64,000 nt of DNA from 14-2 sp963628035 (GTDB lineage Bacteria; Bacillota; Clostridia; Lachnospirales; Lachnospiraceae). Within the stretch, counting starts at the first letter, position 1. Each line of letters opens with the position of its first letter. Below, one piece after another: positions 18,075-26,897 of the stretch. The notes under the pieces were generated by a model. The model was not told the DNA's origin. It did no database searches and saw only the letters and a list, made by a program, of their open reading frames with translations. The stretch spans positions 1 to 64,000 of the forward strand of contig CAVGED010000111.1 in the NCBI GenBank assembly GCA_963628035.1. Direction: 5' to 3'. Made by a program: the position numbers and the translations under genes.

Positions 18075-20501
18075 ATGAATGAGCAAAAAAGCAGGCGGCG
18101 GATCCTTCTGGAACTTTGCGTGTGCGTTGCTATTTTCGTTCTCATCGGATGTAAGGGCAGAGCAGATTTTTCCTTTGCCCCTTATGAGATGGAGATCACC
18201 AAAGACGCAGCCCATTTGGAAAAAGACCCAGAGATCACACTGGACGGTTATCTGGACGAGGAGATTTGGACGGAGACAGCTGCAAATGAGATCGTGGTGA
18301 CAAGTGACGTTTCAGAGAATGTCTACATGAAGTCTCGCTGTTATATTACGAAAAAGGGCGTTTACTTTGGCGTTATCGTGTATGATTTTTCCATTTATTA
18401 TAATGCCAATCGGAAGGCCTCCCGAAATACCTCTGCGGAGATCTATTTTAAGGGTCTGAAGGCGGAGAATGCATATAGTCTTCGGCTTGTTCCCACAGGA
18501 GAAGAGGGGGGGATCGCCACAGAATCGGTGGAATATGTCTGGAAATCGTCCTTGGGAGAATGGGTAAACTGGAAGTTCAAATGGGAAGGTGCGGCTAACA
18601 TACAGGGAACGATGAATACCAGCGACTGTGTCGGATATACGGCAGAGGCATTTGTGCCTTGGGAGGCTATTGGGGATGAACCTTCTGACTATATTTCATA
18701 CATGCCTGCATTCAACCATGTAGAGACCAGCAGCGAGAGCGACAGCTCAAGAGTCTGGTCTGGATATGCCGGAAAAGCAAGTAAAACATCTACATATGTG
18801 ATCGTGAGCAATACTGGTATCTATGATTATACGGAAGCTATGGACAGCTTCATTGTTCTTGATGACGGAATGAGCATGGACGGCGTATTGAATGAAAGCG
18901 CATGGTCGGGCGGCCAAGATATGAAATACGGCTACACGACGAAAAGCGGCGCGGAGGTTTCGCTTGTCGGAAAATATTATGCTACAGAGAAGGGGGCATA
19001 TTTCGGATTTGTGGTGGAAGATCCATATCTGTATTATTCCGACAGTGATGTGCGTGCAATCGGTTTGAATACCGGATTGGAATTGTATTTTGCACAGGTA
19101 GGAGCAACTGAATTAGATGCCAATGCATTGGAGTTGCGTATTACGGCAACAAATGTTACCGCCCGTTACCGGGCAACCAATACGGAAGGAGATCCATGGG
19201 TAAAGGATTATTTTCCGCTATTGTCCGGTACAACGATCCAGGGAAGTTTAAACAGTTCAGATGTTTCACAAAATACAGGATATACGGTTGAGCTATTTAT
19301 TCCATGGGAGGCATTCGGCCTTTCCGGGAAACAAGAGGGTGTTTTGCTCTATCCGGTGCTCATCCATTCAGAAGAGATGGAAAATAGTGCGAAGAAGGCG
19401 CCTGTGTGGCAGTATTGTAGATTTTGTCCATTATCGGTATCTGTCGCGCATGATCCTTCTGAGAACTATTTGGAGTTTACGGATAATGGTGTGCTATATC
19501 GAGATCTGAATGTTCCATCTGTCATCGTGAGCGAGAAATATTTAGAGGGAGAGTATTATTATAAAACGGTTTCTTTTACAGCCGCGCTCAGTCGGTTGAC
19601 AGAGAAGGCTACCTGTGAAAAGAAAAATGTTATACCTTCTCTGCATTTTTCGAATGGTATTACTTACAGCGTAAACGCGGATCAGACGATCACATTGAAG
19701 ATTCCAAAGGCAGCAGCGCAAAGCTTGAAAAAAGGCTCGACTTATAAAGCAACATACAACGGCATAAGCATAGAAGGAACCATTACCTACACTACATTTG
19801 ATGAAGCATCACCGGATGTTTGTGTGAGCTTCGGCAACGGTGTGATAAAGAATAGCGGGAACAGAACTTCCGTGACCGCCGGGGCATATGTCTTGGACAG
19901 CAAAAAGAATTCTACAGCATTTGTTCCCACAGACGCGGTGAATTATGTGACAGGTCTTAATGGCGATAAAAACGGTGCGATCTCCACAAACCATTACAAG
20001 GGTCCATATACCGTGCTGAATGATGTGGATCTCCTGAAAAATGAATTTACGATATCTACCTGGTTTTATGTTCCGAAAGGACAGACTCTAAGCACCGGAA
20101 ACAGCTCTTATATACTGGGTACAAGTAAAGTAGATGATACGACGGATGGATTCCGTGTGACCATTAGGGAAGAGGACGGCGCTTTTGTATTAGCTGCCAG
20201 CACTGCCGGAAACACACAGACAAAAGCCAGAATTTCCGGTTTTGGTTACGGCGAGTGGCATAATCTTACGGTGGTTCGGGAGAAGACTGTGATAAAATAC
20301 TATATGGATGGAGAATTAGTTATTGCAGAAACGATTCCGGCGAACTTTAGTTTTGGAACAAATGCACTTTCTTTCGGAGCTTACATCGGAGAGACATGGG
20401 CATATAGGGATGCCAAGATTGTATATGACGAGATACGTATGTACTATACGGCAGTCGATGGAGCGCTGATTCAGGATATCATCGCCGATAGCAGGCAATG
20501 A
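18075..20501 (+). CDS. surface lipoprotein with two CBM9-like modules and a LamG module
   Basis: An 808-residue protein with a lipobox-like LIGC (C26), preceded by a hydrophobic stretch. Two carbohydrate-binding modules of the CBM9/DOMON-like type are seen at about 50-250 (LDGYLDEEIW, later FVPWEAIG) and 258-477 (MDGVLNESAW, later FIPWEAFG). A linker of about 100 residues follows, and a LamG (concanavalin-like) module at about 578-800 is closely related to those of the giant enzyme. No catalytic residues were recognised, so it is likely a glycan-capture protein. It starts two bases after the GH43 lipoprotein stop, so they are co-translated. Confidence 0.8.
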   Translation: MNEQKSRRRILLELCVCVAIFVLIGCKGRADFSFAPYEMEITKDAAHLEKDPEITLDGYLDEEIWTETAANEIVVTSDVSENVYMKSRCYITKKGVYFGVIVYDFSIYYNANRKASRNTSAEIYFKGLKAENAYSLRLVPTGEEGGIATESVEYVWKSSLGEWVNWKFKWEGAANIQGTMNTSDCVGYTAEAFVPWEAIGDEPSDYISYMPAFNHVETSSESDSSRVWSGYAGKASKTSTYVIVSNTGIYDYTEAMDSFIVLDDGMSMDGVLNESAWSGGQDMKYGYTTKSGAEVSLVGKYYATEKGAYFGFVVEDPYLYYSDSDVRAIGLNTGLELYFAQVGATELDANALELRITATNVTARYRATNTEGDPWVKDYFPLLSGTTIQGSLNSSDVSQNTGYTVELFIPWEAFGLSGKQEGVLLYPVLIHSEEMENSAKKAPVWQYCRFCPLSVSVAHDPSENYLEFTDNGVLYRDLNVPSVIVSEKYLEGEYYYKTVSFTAALSRLTEKATCEKKNVIPSLHFSNGITYSVNADQTITLKIPKAAAQSLKKGSTYKATYNGISIEGTITYTTFDEASPDVCVSFGNGVIKNSGNRTSVTAGAYVLDSKKNSTAFVPTDAVNYVTGLNGDKNGAISTNHYKGPYTVLNDVDLLKNEFTISTWFYVPKGQTLSTGNSSYILGTSKVDDTTDGFRVTIREEDGAFVLAASTAGNTQTKARISGFGYGEWHNLTVVREKTVIKYYMDGELVIAETIPANFSFGTNALSFGAYIGETWAYRDAKIVYDEIRMYYTAVDGALIQDIIADSRQ

Positions 20502-20523
20502 GAAAACAGAGAGGAGTGGCAAA

Positions 20524-23500
20524 ATGAAAAAGATAACAAAAAAGATCTGGATCCCTATTTTCGTAACGTTTGTTTTGCTGTGTCTCATCCTTCTGTTCGC
20601 GCTGCGGGGGTGCATTTCATGCGCGGGAGGGCATAGCTGGGGAGAATGGACGGTTACCCGGGAAGCCACCTGTTCGGAAACCGGTTCCCGGACACATACC
20701 TGCAGTGTGTGCCATAAAACAGAAACAGAGAAGATTCCCACCCTAGAGCATAAATTTCAGACGGTATGGGATTCCGGCGAGACAAGGCATTGGCAGGAAT
20801 GCATTGTATGCAGCTATAAGGGAAATGCAGAATATCATACGCCCGGCGAGTGGAAGGTGCTGTCGGAACCGACGTGCGAGACCTCTGGCTATAAAAAGCG
20901 TTCCTGTACGGTGTGCGATAAGGAAGAGATTATGGCAATTCCATCTACGGGACATACATATTCCGATTCCTGGAGCGCTAACAGTATCAATCATTATCAT
21001 AAATGTACTGTTTGCAGCGGCAAGACGGAGGCGGAAGCGCATTGCTATGAGACCTGGGTAACGGTGAGGGAAGCCACTTATCAGTCGGAAGGCATGAGAG
21101 AGAGCGTCTGTACAGTCTGCGGACATAAATGCTCTGCGACCATCGCGAGGCTTGGGGCGGAATCTGTTGCCATCAGCGGCGGTAATGGACTTACCGTCGG
21201 AAGTACCCTGCAGCTGTCCGCTGCTTTGACGCCGGATACCCTGGCGGATAAAACAGTCACCTGGAGCAGTTCGGACGAAAAAGTGGCAACGGTGAGCAGT
21301 GACGGGATGGTTACAGGGCTCAGCCTGGGCAATACGGTGATCACCGCCGCTGCCGCCAATGGGAAAAAGGCAGCTGTCTCTGTCTGGGTCACAGAGACAG
21401 CCATTGACGGAACTCTGGGTGATAGGCTTTATGCGGAGCTGGCCCCGTTCATATGGAACCAGACTGAATATAATATTGGCGAGAATATCAGATTGTATTT
21501 GGGGATTGATGGCCTTTATATCGCGGATCAGGTGATGGATGCAGGAGCGAAAGGGAATGGTGACAAATCTCACATAGAATCGTTCCTTACACTGTCCGAC
21601 GAGTTTTCGGGATCAGATTCGATCGGCCTGCGGTTCTATCCAAACGGATATAGCGCGACCGGAAGTATTTACCGTACCTATGAATATGACTACAAGGGAT
21701 CTTCTGAAACATATCGCTGGTCAGAACGGAAGGGGACGGATATTCTGGATATGTGCGCAGCCGTGCAGTATACAGAGACGGGATATAATATAGAAGCCTT
21801 TATTCCATGGAGTACGTTGGGTAAGGATGAAGCACCGGATTCCATCCGTTATATGTCGGTGGTAACGGCTATGTACGGAAGTCAGCAAAAGATGCGTTAC
21901 GGAACCTATCAGGATGATGTTATAAGCTATAAGCAGATCCATGCGTATGATACCGCTAATTATATAGAGTATGATAGTAAGGGCTTTGTCCATAAAGAGG
22001 TTGGCATAGATAATGAGACGATCGTGTTGAACAATGCTGATCTGACTGACCAGAACTATACGGCCGAATTCACGCTACATAAGTTGAATTCTTTGAATCC
22101 GCTGACATGTGCGACTTTTAAGGGAACAGGCGCGGAGTATATCACGGAAGTCGGCGGCGGGGTTTACCGGATCCGCATTCCTTACGCGAAGCGGAAGGAT
22201 TTTGCGGTGGAGCAGAGTATTACGATCGCAGATGGGAGAAATCTCGGCAGGACTTTCACGCTGCAGGTGATCGACGCGAAGATGGTAAGAGATCTTGCCG
22301 TTACCTATGACGGGGGAACCGCGGCTCCTGTACTGTATCGGGCAGGCGATACGCTGGATATGACGAAGTTTGCGGCTCGCACAGCGGAGGACGCAACCCT
22401 GGATTATCAGTGGTCGATGACTTATAACGATTCTGTGGTTATGAAACCTGATATGGATACAGGGTATGCTTTCTCAAAGATCGGGACTTATGTTCTGACA
22501 GCAGAGATTATTTCTGAGGGTTACATAGGAAGCGCGGACATGACGATTTATGTGCTGGATCCGGCAATCTATGTGAACTATAATGGAGGAATCGTTGTCA
22601 ACAGCGGCTCTGACATAGAGGCGGTTGTGGGAACGTATAAGCTGAATGCGGAGAACAACGCAACCGCTTTCGAGGCAGTGGAAAATACTGCGGTGACTTA
22701 TACCACAGGCATAGGCGGGGACGAGAAAGGGGCTATTGTCACAAATCATCGCAGGGGAGCCTATACCGTAGTGAAGGACTATTCGTTCGGAACGGATGAT
22801 TTCTCGGTTTCCGTATGGTTCCATATGCCGGAGGGTGAGAATATATCCAAGGGCTCTGCAACGTACCTGTTTGGTGTTGCTGAGCCGGACAGGACAGACA
22901 GCGGTTTTGCAGTTTCGCTGAAAGCGGACAGGCTTCGCATTAAGCTGCTGGGCACCATGTATGATCCGGAGATTTCTTATGAGCAGGGCGCCTGGTATAA
23001 CATAACGCTTTGCCGGGAAGGCAATGCGGTTAAGGTATATTTCGACGGAGAGCTGTTGGCCACATATAAGATTGACACGTTCAGCAATTTCGGGACGGTG
23101 GATCTTTCCTTCGGCGGATATATCAATCGGGCAGAGAAATATCAGGACAATAAAATGTACTTTGATAATGTGCAGGTATATGACACCGCGCTTGCAGCGG
23201 AACAGATCCGAGCGATTTCCCTGACAGACTCGATCGCTGCGGATAATGTAGGGATAAGCCCGAAGGTATATATTGATTTCGCAGGCGGGACGGCAGAGAA
23301 CAGCGGAACCGACCGTACAGTTACAGCAGGGGCTTATGTGATGGATGCCATGAAGAATGCGACAAAATTTGAACCTGCGGCCGACGTTTCCTATACAACC
23401 GGTATTGATGGGGATGAGAATGGAGCTCTCATCACAAATCATTATAAGGGCCCTTATACTGTGGTCAAGGATTATGTTTTGGGAACAGATGACTTTACCA

Positions 23501-23928
23501 TCTCATCATGGTTCAATGTGCCGAAGGACGCTGAAGTGAGCACCGGATCAAGCACCTATGTGATGGGCATTGACCATCCAGATACGAAGACAAAATTCGC
23601 TGTGAGCCTGAAAAGCAGGGAACTGCGTTTCCGATTGGAAGGCGCGACCAAATCGATACCCATCTCTTATGAGAAGGATACCTGGTACAACCTGACAATC
23701 TGCAGGGAAGGAACCAATATGAAGATATACTTTGATGGTTCTTTAGTAGGAACATACACTGTGTCAGAGAACTGTGATTTTGGAACGTCAGATATTGCCT
23801 TTGGCGCGTACTATGGAGTCTCTTATGCATATAAAAATGCCAATATGTACTATGATGAGATTAAGATATATGGCGCTTCATTGACGCAGGAGCAAATTTC
23901 TTTGATTACTGCTGCGTATAAAGAATAA
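20524..23928 (+). CDS. surface-anchored protein with Cys-pair repeats, Big2, CBM9-like and two LamG modules
   Basis: A 1134-residue protein. Residues about 6-27 form a membrane helix or uncleaved signal. Residues 30-210 hold repeated units with CxxC pairs and GH/HxW motifs (CSVC, CIVC, CTVC, CTVC, CTVC), as in many Lachnospiraceae surface proteins. A Big2-type Ig-like domain follows (about 216-293, VTWSSSDEKVATVSSDGMVTG), then a CBM9-like module (294-497), an Ig/PKD-like region, and LamG modules at about 680-897 and 913-1130. The last LamG is almost the same at DNA level as the first LamG of the giant enzyme. No enzyme motif was seen; a glycan-binding role is inferred. Confidence 0.78.
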   Translation: MKKITKKIWIPIFVTFVLLCLILLFALRGCISCAGGHSWGEWTVTREATCSETGSRTHTCSVCHKTETEKIPTLEHKFQTVWDSGETRHWQECIVCSYKGNAEYHTPGEWKVLSEPTCETSGYKKRSCTVCDKEEIMAIPSTGHTYSDSWSANSINHYHKCTVCSGKTEAEAHCYETWVTVREATYQSEGMRESVCTVCGHKCSATIARLGAESVAISGGNGLTVGSTLQLSAALTPDTLADKTVTWSSSDEKVATVSSDGMVTGLSLGNTVITAAAANGKKAAVSVWVTETAIDGTLGDRLYAELAPFIWNQTEYNIGENIRLYLGIDGLYIADQVMDAGAKGNGDKSHIESFLTLSDEFSGSDSIGLRFYPNGYSATGSIYRTYEYDYKGSSETYRWSERKGTDILDMCAAVQYTETGYNIEAFIPWSTLGKDEAPDSIRYMSVVTAMYGSQQKMRYGTYQDDVISYKQIHAYDTANYIEYDSKGFVHKEVGIDNETIVLNNADLTDQNYTAEFTLHKLNSLNPLTCATFKGTGAEYITEVGGGVYRIRIPYAKRKDFAVEQSITIADGRNLGRTFTLQVIDAKMVRDLAVTYDGGTAAPVLYRAGDTLDMTKFAARTAEDATLDYQWSMTYNDSVVMKPDMDTGYAFSKIGTYVLTAEIISEGYIGSADMTIYVLDPAIYVNYNGGIVVNSGSDIEAVVGTYKLNAENNATAFEAVENTAVTYTTGIGGDEKGAIVTNHRRGAYTVVKDYSFGTDDFSVSVWFHMPEGENISKGSATYLFGVAEPDRTDSGFAVSLKADRLRIKLLGTMYDPEISYEQGAWYNITLCREGNAVKVYFDGELLATYKIDTFSNFGTVDLSFGGYINRAEKYQDNKMYFDNVQVYDTALAAEQIRAISLTDSIAADNVGISPKVYIDFAGGTAENSGTDRTVTAGAYVMDAMKNATKFEPAADVSYTTGIDGDENGALITNHYKGPYTVVKDYVLGTDDFTISSWFNVPKDAEVSTGSSTYVMGIDHPDTKTKFAVSLKSRELRFRLEGATKSIPISYEKDTWYNLTICREGTNMKIYFDGSLVGTYTVSENCDFGTSDIAFGAYYGVSYAYKNANMYYDEIKIYGASLTQEQISLITAAYKE

Positions 23929-23956
23929 ACGAGTGAAATAATGTGAGGAAAGAAGT

Positions 23957-26050
23957 ATGACAAAAAAAAGAATTCCGGCTTACCCGCTGTTTGTGAACGA
24001 CCCTTATTTTTCCATATGGTCGCCAAGCGATAAGTTAAATGATTCAGATACTATTTTTTGGACAGGGATGAAGCGCCGGACCTACGGTATCGTTTACGCC
24101 AATGGGAGATCCTACTCATTTATGGGGATTGTGGACAACACAATCCCTTTAGAACAGACGGATGTTACCGTCGGCGCGTTTTCCACAGATTACACGTTCG
24201 TATGCGAGGAATTTGTATTGGAAGTGTCTTTTATCTCTCCGGTGGTTCCAACGGATCCGGAGCTTATGGCACGTCCGGTCTGTTATCTCGCGTATAAGAT
24301 AACGGCGAAAAAGCCGCTGCATGATGTAAAGGTATCCCTTGCATTGCATCAGGAACATTGTTATAATCAATCAGAGGACTATGTAATCGGCGGTGGATTT
24401 CCTTTTCCAGACTATGAAATTGCATACTTTGGATTGAATAGACAACATCCGATGTCACATTCCTTTGACAGCACGGCAGCTGATTGGGGCTATACCTATC
24501 TTGCGGCTGAGGAATGTTTCTTTACCACAGCGACTGCAATGGATAATTTTATTGCAACAGGAAAGGCAGAGTATTTATATTCTGCTGAAGAAAAGAAGTA
24601 TCTGCTTGCCTTAAATCAGGAAGGAGAAGTAGAGAACATGGCAGAAGGCAAGATCCTATTTGCCTTTGATGATCTGTGTTCTATTTTCTATTTTGGAGAA
24701 TGGCTGAAGGGATATTATTTCCGCGACGGGAAGACCATTTTTGACGCTATCGAAGACGCTTACCGCAATTATGAGGACGCGCGGTGCAAGATGGAGGAGT
24801 TCCGGGAAGATCTTTATGGGAGGTTGGCGGATTATGACGAGGACTACCGCCTGCTCTGCATCACGGCGCTGCGCCAGACCGTGGCTGCCCACAAGCTTGT
24901 GGAAAATAATAAGGGTGAACTGTTATTTTTATCAAAAGAGTGTCACAGCAACGGTTGTATTGCGACGGTAGATATCACATATCCGTCTATGCCGCTGTTT
25001 TTATTATATCAGCCGCAGTTTGTTTCGGCTATGGTCAGGCCGGTATTTGCGTTTGCCAGGATGCCTGTCTGGAAATATGATTTCGCGCCTCATGATGTGG
25101 GAACCTATCCCTACTGTTTGGGACAGATCTATGCGGTTCGCCGCAAACCTGAAGAGAATGATAAATATGTCGCGAATATGTTCCAGCGCAACAGATGGAA
25201 TGGCATTATCGTATCCCATCCTATGATCTATCAGTTTCCGAAGCAGGCGGAGATCTATCATTTTGAAGGCCAGATGCCCATCGAAGAGTGCAGTAATATG
25301 CTGGTGGTCTCGTATTCCGCCATGTGGGCCGGAGCGGATGACACGCTTTACCGGGAGAATTATGATCTGCTCAGAACCTGGTTTCAATACTTGGAAAAAA
25401 GTGGACTTATCCCGGAAACCCAGGTTTGCACAGATGACTTTTTCACGAAGGTGGAAGCGAATGTCAACTTATCCATCAAGGCGATGGTGGGCGTTAAATG
25501 CTTCGCGCGGATCGCGGAACGTTTCGGATATACGGAAGACGCGGCGGAAGCGGAGCATTGCCTGGCGATGTTCAGAAAGGAATTTTACAGTTGTTTTGAG
25601 AACTGTGAACATCTGCCGCTCTCTTATCATTCTGGGGAAGATACCTATTCACTGAAGTATAATATGGCATACGATGTGCTGCTGGATCTTGGTATTTTTT
25701 CGGAGGAAACGCGGCAAAAGGAAGTGGAGTGTTACCTTAAGAAGATCAGGCATTTGGGCCTGCCGTTGGACGATCGATCCGATCTGACCAAGACAGACTG
25801 GATCTTATATGTCTGTACCCTGACGGATGATAGGGAAAAGCAGAGGGCGCTTTACAGCGGGGTTGTGAATTTCTTAAATGAATCCGCAGACAGGGTGCCG
25901 TTTAGTGATCTGTATCATGCGGATACAGGCGCGATAAAGGAGTTTCAGAACAGGACGGTGCAGGGAGGAATTTTTATACTGCTGTTAAAAGACAAATGGA
26001 AGAGGAGTTCCCATGAGCGATTTCTTCAGGAAGGTTTTATTCGGGAGTGA
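23957..26050 (+). CDS. DUF4964/DUF5127/DUF4965 glutaminase-A-like protein
   Basis: A 697-residue protein without a signal peptide, so probably cytoplasmic. It opens with the DUF4964 motif (IPAYPLFVNDPYFSIWSPSD), followed by a DUF5127-like beta region (about 60-270), DUF4965 (about 280-460, containing YPYCLGQIYAVRR and FPKQAEIYHFEGQMPIEE) and an all-helical (alpha/alpha)6-like C-terminus. The family contains fungal glutaminase A, but its position inside a glycan locus argues for a sugar substrate; that is inference. Its 3' end overlaps the next gene by 38 bases. Confidence 0.75.
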   Translation: MTKKRIPAYPLFVNDPYFSIWSPSDKLNDSDTIFWTGMKRRTYGIVYANGRSYSFMGIVDNTIPLEQTDVTVGAFSTDYTFVCEEFVLEVSFISPVVPTDPELMARPVCYLAYKITAKKPLHDVKVSLALHQEHCYNQSEDYVIGGGFPFPDYEIAYFGLNRQHPMSHSFDSTAADWGYTYLAAEECFFTTATAMDNFIATGKAEYLYSAEEKKYLLALNQEGEVENMAEGKILFAFDDLCSIFYFGEWLKGYYFRDGKTIFDAIEDAYRNYEDARCKMEEFREDLYGRLADYDEDYRLLCITALRQTVAAHKLVENNKGELLFLSKECHSNGCIATVDITYPSMPLFLLYQPQFVSAMVRPVFAFARMPVWKYDFAPHDVGTYPYCLGQIYAVRRKPEENDKYVANMFQRNRWNGIIVSHPMIYQFPKQAEIYHFEGQMPIEECSNMLVVSYSAMWAGADDTLYRENYDLLRTWFQYLEKSGLIPETQVCTDDFFTKVEANVNLSIKAMVGVKCFARIAERFGYTEDAAEAEHCLAMFRKEFYSCFENCEHLPLSYHSGEDTYSLKYNMAYDVLLDLGIFSEETRQKEVECYLKKIRHLGLPLDDRSDLTKTDWILYVCTLTDDREKQRALYSGVVNFLNESADRVPFSDLYHADTGAIKEFQNRTVQGGIFILLLKDKWKRSSHERFLQEGFIRE

Positions 26051-26897
26051 GAAAAATAAGGATTTTACGAAGGAGGATTTTCCGGCAACACGGCAGGAAC
26101 AATTTTTCTATGTGATCAGAACAAGGTGGCGGAAATTATTTGTCATCAACTTTTGGGTGCTTTTATTTTTCCTGCCGACCTTGATATGGCATTTGTTCTG
26201 TATGTCTTATGAATCTTCTTTCGGAGCCATTTCAGCTGAAAATGTTTCTGAATATATGCAATATGTGATTGCTTACCGATCTCTTCCGGCAGCGATCGGT
26301 ATGGGCGTTGCAGCTTTGGGGATTGCGGGCGGTTTCCATGCGGTCAGGATGATCGTCTGGGGAGAGCCTGTCGAGGTGTGTCGCGCTTTCTTCCGGGGAA
26401 TTCGGTATTCCGGCGGGCCGTATTTTGGGGGCGGACTTTTTTATGGGATATTTTCCGCTATATGGGAAGTGGCGGGAGCGATGATCGCTGGCAGTATCAT
26501 TTCGGACCGTACGATGGAAAGCCTTGCGCAGGGCAGTCTGGCGGTTTCGAAATGTTTGCTGGTGTCGGTGGGGATGTTTGCGATGGCGCTGCTGTCGAAT
26601 TACAATATGAAACTCCTGCATTGCATCAAAAGCAGTATCCTGCTTGTGTTCCAGACATTCTTTAAGACAGCTGCGTTCCTTTTCGTGAGTCTTTTTCCGA
26701 CAGCCCTGTGGTTTCTGACGGGAAATGTGTATGGGGAGGTTGTTGGGCTGCTGCTGTTGCTGTTGGGCGGATTCGCGTACAGCATGCTGGTGTGGTGCCT
26801 TTATACGAACAGTGTTTTTGACCGCTATATCAATCTGAGATCGTATCCAGATTATTACCGGAAGGGACTTCGGAAGAGAGAGGAAGATCATGCCTGA
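26013..26897 (+). CDS. YesL-like (DUF624) membrane protein
   Basis: A 294-residue integral membrane protein with about five hydrophobic helices (for example WVLLFFLPTLIWHLF and VVGLLLLLLGGFAYSMLVW). It resembles the YesL/DUF624 family that accompanies sugar ABC importers in Firmicutes, but is longer than the usual 200-220 residues because of a 45-residue cytoplasmic N-terminus. It starts within the preceding gene and overlaps the ATPase gene by eight bases, so it belongs to the importer operon. Its function is unknown; helping importer assembly or regulation is a guess from context. Confidence 0.7.
   Translation: MSDFFRKVLFGSEKNKDFTKEDFPATRQEQFFYVIRTRWRKLFVINFWVLLFFLPTLIWHLFCMSYESSFGAISAENVSEYMQYVIAYRSLPAAIGMGVAALGIAGGFHAVRMIVWGEPVEVCRAFFRGIRYSGGPYFGGGLFYGIFSAIWEVAGAMIAGSIISDRTMESLAQGSLAVSKCLLVSVGMFAMALLSNYNMKLLHCIKSSILLVFQTFFKTAAFLFVSLFPTALWFLTGNVYGEVVGLLLLLLGGFAYSMLVWCLYTNSVFDRYINLRSYPDYYRKGLRKREEDHA

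Noticed and set aside
22474..23442. A 322-residue frame opposite the surface-protein gene
   Set aside because: Antisense shadow of the LamG modules; similar shadows appear opposite other LamG copies.
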